DNA of 64,000 nt from Rhabdonatronobacter sediminivivens (lineage in GTDB: Bacteria > Pseudomonadota > Alphaproteobacteria > Rhodobacterales > Rhodobacteraceae): positions 62,001 to 126,000 of the forward strand of contig NZ_JACBXS010000004.1 of NCBI RefSeq assembly GCF_013415485.1, read 5' to 3'. Under the pieces are notes generated by a model that was given only the letters and a program-made list of their open reading frames with translations, ran no database searches and was not told where the DNA came from. Every line of letters starts with the position of its first letter. The first letter of the stretch is position 1. Shown here one piece after another: positions 62,326 to 64,000 of the stretch. A program made the translations under genes and the position numbers.

Positions 62326-63119
62326 TGGCGGCCAGCTTCGGCGATCTGCGCGACCGCACGCTGTCCGGGGTTGCCATGGCCGCCATCGGTATCGGCGCGG
62401 TCTGGGCCGGGGGCTGGGTGTTTCAGGGGCTGGTGGGCGTGCTGGTGGCGCTGATGGTCTGGGAACTGGCCCGGATGCTGGATGCGGGCGCCCCCTTCGG
62501 CAAGGCCGAGGCCAGCGGCTTCAGCGCCGGGGTGGCGCTGCTGGTCTTTGTCAATCAGCTCTCCGGGCTGGCGCTGCTGGGGGTGCTGGCCCTGGCCGTG
62601 GCATTGCTGGCCTGGCGCTTTGCCCGGGACCGGGCGCTTGCAGGGGGCTATCTGGCGCTGATCCTGCTGGCGGGGCTGGCGCTGATCGTCATGCGCGGGG
62701 CCTTTGGCTGGGAATGGGTGCTGTGGCTGGTGCTGGTGGTGATCGGCTCGGACGTGGGCGGGTATTTTGCGGGCCGCATGTTCGGCGGGCCAAAGCTCTG
62801 GCCCCGGGTCAGCCCGAAAAAGACCTGGTCCGGCACCGTGGCGGGCTGGGTTCTGGCGCTGGGGGTGGGCTGGGCGATGATGGGCCCGCTGGGCGCGGGG
62901 TCGGGGATCTTGCTGGCCTCGGTGCTGCTGGCCATGGCCGGTCAGGCGGGCGACATCGCCGAAAGCGCGCTGAAGCGCCATGCGGGGGTCAAGGACAGCT
63001 CGGCGCTGATCCCCGGCCATGGCGGGTTCATGGACCGCTTTGACGCCATGATCACCGCGGCGGTGATGTTCCTGCTGCTGGCCGAAACCGGCGTGATCGG
63101 CGCGGTGATCCTTGACTGA
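62325..63119 (+). CDS. cdsA: Phosphatidate cytidylyltransferase
   Basis: A 264-residue membrane enzyme forming CDP-diacylglycerol from phosphatidate and CTP, the precursor of all phospholipids and of the substrate for CDP-alcohol phosphatidyltransferases such as the one at 13549. It has about seven membrane segments and the family signature SPKKTWSGTVAGWVLAL and later AGDIAESALKRHAGVKDSSALIPGHGG (S-x8-K-R-x4-K-D-x5-P-G-H-G-G-x2-D-R). The start overlaps the uppS stop by one base. Confidence 0.96.
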   Translation: MAASFGDLRDRTLSGVAMAAIGIGAVWAGGWVFQGLVGVLVALMVWELARMLDAGAPFGKAEASGFSAGVALLVFVNQLSGLALLGVLALAVALLAWRFARDRALAGGYLALILLAGLALIVMRGAFGWEWVLWLVLVVIGSDVGGYFAGRMFGGPKLWPRVSPKKTWSGTVAGWVLALGVGWAMMGPLGAGSGILLASVLLAMAGQAGDIAESALKRHAGVKDSSALIPGHGGFMDRFDAMITAAVMFLLLAETGVIGAVILD

Positions 63120-63129
63120 GGCGGGGACG

Positions 63130-64000
63130 ATGCGGCGGGTTTCGGTCTTTGGCGCCACCGGCTCCATCGGCGAAAGCACCTTTGATCTGTTACAGCGCCG
63201 CAGCGACGTGACCACCGTGGCGCTGAGCGGCGGGCGCAACGTGGCCCGCCTGGCCGAACAGGCCCGCGCGCTGGGGGCGGAACTGGCCGTCACCGCCTTT
63301 GACGATTGCTACGCCGATCTGAAATCCGCGCTCTCGGGCAGCGGGATCGAGGCTGCCGCCGGTACGGCCGCCGTGATCGAGGCCGCCGAGCGCCCCGCCG
63401 ATTGGGTCATGTCCGCCATCGTCGGCGCCGCCGGGCTGGCCCCCGGCCTGCGCGCGCTGGAGCGTGGCGCCACTCTGGCCTTGGCCAACAAGGAATCGCT
63501 GGTCACCGCCGGGCCACTGGTCATGGCCACCGCCCGCGCCCATGGCGGCACCATCCTGCCCGTGGACAGCGAACATTCGGCCGTGTTCCAGGCGCTGGTG
63601 GGCGAGGATATCGCGGCGGTGGAGCGGGTGATCATCACCGCCTCGGGGGGGCCGTTCCGGGACTGGCCCGCCAGCCGCATGGCCCGCGCCACGCTGGAAG
63701 AGGCGATGAACCACCCCAGCTGGTCCATGGGCCAGCGCATCACCATCGACAGCGCGTCACTGTTCAACAAGGCGCTGGAACTCATTGAAACGCGGGAGTT
63801 CTTCGGGATCGACCCGGCGCGGATCGAGGTGCTGGTCCACCCGCAATCGCTGATCCACGCGCTGGTGGGCTTCAGTGATGGCGCGCTGATGGCCCATATC
63901 GGCCCCGCCGACATGCGCCACGCCATCGGCTACGCGCTGAACTGGCCCGCCCGCGGCCCGGTGCCGGTAGAGCGGCTGGACCTGGCCCGAATCGGCCAGC
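63130..64000 (+). CDS. dxr: 1-deoxy-D-xylulose 5-phosphate reductoisomerase, 3' end beyond the window
   Basis: The first 290 residues of the MEP-pathway enzyme that makes 2-C-methyl-D-erythritol 4-phosphate. The NADPH fold is MRRVSVFGATGSIGESTFDL; GATLALANKESLVTAGPLV, LPVDSEHSAVFQAL and ASGGPFRDWP hold the metal and substrate residues; HPSWSMGQRITIDSASLFNKALELIE follows. The family is about 390 residues, so roughly 100 C-terminal residues are missing. ATG at 63130, 10 bp after the cdsA stop, in the same operon. Confidence 0.95.
   Translation, partial: MRRVSVFGATGSIGESTFDLLQRRSDVTTVALSGGRNVARLAEQARALGAELAVTAFDDCYADLKSALSGSGIEAAAGTAAVIEAAERPADWVMSAIVGAAGLAPGLRALERGATLALANKESLVTAGPLVMATARAHGGTILPVDSEHSAVFQALVGEDIAAVERVIITASGGPFRDWPASRMARATLEEAMNHPSWSMGQRITIDSASLFNKALELIETREFFGIDPARIEVLVHPQSLIHALVGFSDGALMAHIGPADMRHAIGYALNWPARGPVPVERLDLARIGQ

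Overview
The window is high-GC, gene-dense DNA from an alphaproteobacterium, almost certainly a member of the Rhodobacteraceae (Rhodobacter/Roseobacter lineage). The evidence is the set of family-typical genes: a SqrR-type ArsR regulator, tctDE/tctC/tctAB, a DUF1127 protein, hdaA, the pyrH-frr-uppS-cdsA-dxr operon, a gallidermin-free core housekeeping set, and an ectABC-ask_ect operon with a divergent MarR-type ectR. Ectoine synthesis together with osmoregulated periplasmic glucan (OPG) genes suggests a moderately salt-adapted organism that copes with changing osmolarity; that lifestyle is inference. No tRNA, rRNA, CRISPR array, transposase, integrase or prophage gene was seen.

Layout. 1-2.4 kb: 5' part of efp (minus) and small conserved proteins. 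2.5-4.1 kb: an imuB gene without imuA, with an SOS box just upstream. 4.1-8.6 kb: a tightly overlapping minus-strand operon for an NMT1-type ABC importer whose two permeases are fused, ending in a GT4 glycosyltransferase. 8.7-13.3 kb: cytochrome b561, opgH and opgG on the minus strand; OpgH is fused to a C-terminal SAM methyltransferase. 13.5-16.9 kb, divergent: CDP-alcohol phosphatidyltransferase, membrane sulfatase-superfamily enzyme and UPF0104/flippase-like protein. 17-20 kb: an FAD oxidoreductase, then leuA preceded by a Leu-rich leader peptide. 20-25.7 kb: sqrR-like regulator, cytochrome P450, Lrp/AsnC regulator, ferredoxin-NADP reductase and fatty-acid desaturase, bounded by two inverted 297-bp copies of one repeat (about 97% identical), each just downstream of a core gene (leuA, guaB). 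25.7-36.2 kb: guaB, mltG, fabF, DUF427, an FAD-linked oxidase, hdaA, a PerM/AI-2E protein, DUF1289, a cysQ-type phosphatase and a TldE/PmbA protein. 36.5-45 kb: a complete tripartite tricarboxylate transporter locus (sensor kinase, response regulator, TctC, fused TctA-TctB), a PrpF-type isomerase, a GntR regulator and an AbrB-type membrane protein. 45-52.5 kb: DUF3422, an SH3 protein, aromatic aminotransferase, gamma-carbonic anhydrase, an exported acidic protein, mmsA and a divergent LysR regulator. 52.5-57.2 kb: ask_ect, ectC, ectB, ectA and divergent ectR. 57.3-64 kb: cysE, an AraC regulator, miaA, then pyrH-frr-uppS-cdsA-dxr (dxr truncated by the window end).

The most notable features are the OpgH-methyltransferase fusion facing a putative head-group/phosphotransfer operon, the paired 297-bp repeats, and a composite intergenic element (two hairpins plus a conserved A/T-containing tail) present three times, each time behind a stop codon in the same relative orientation.
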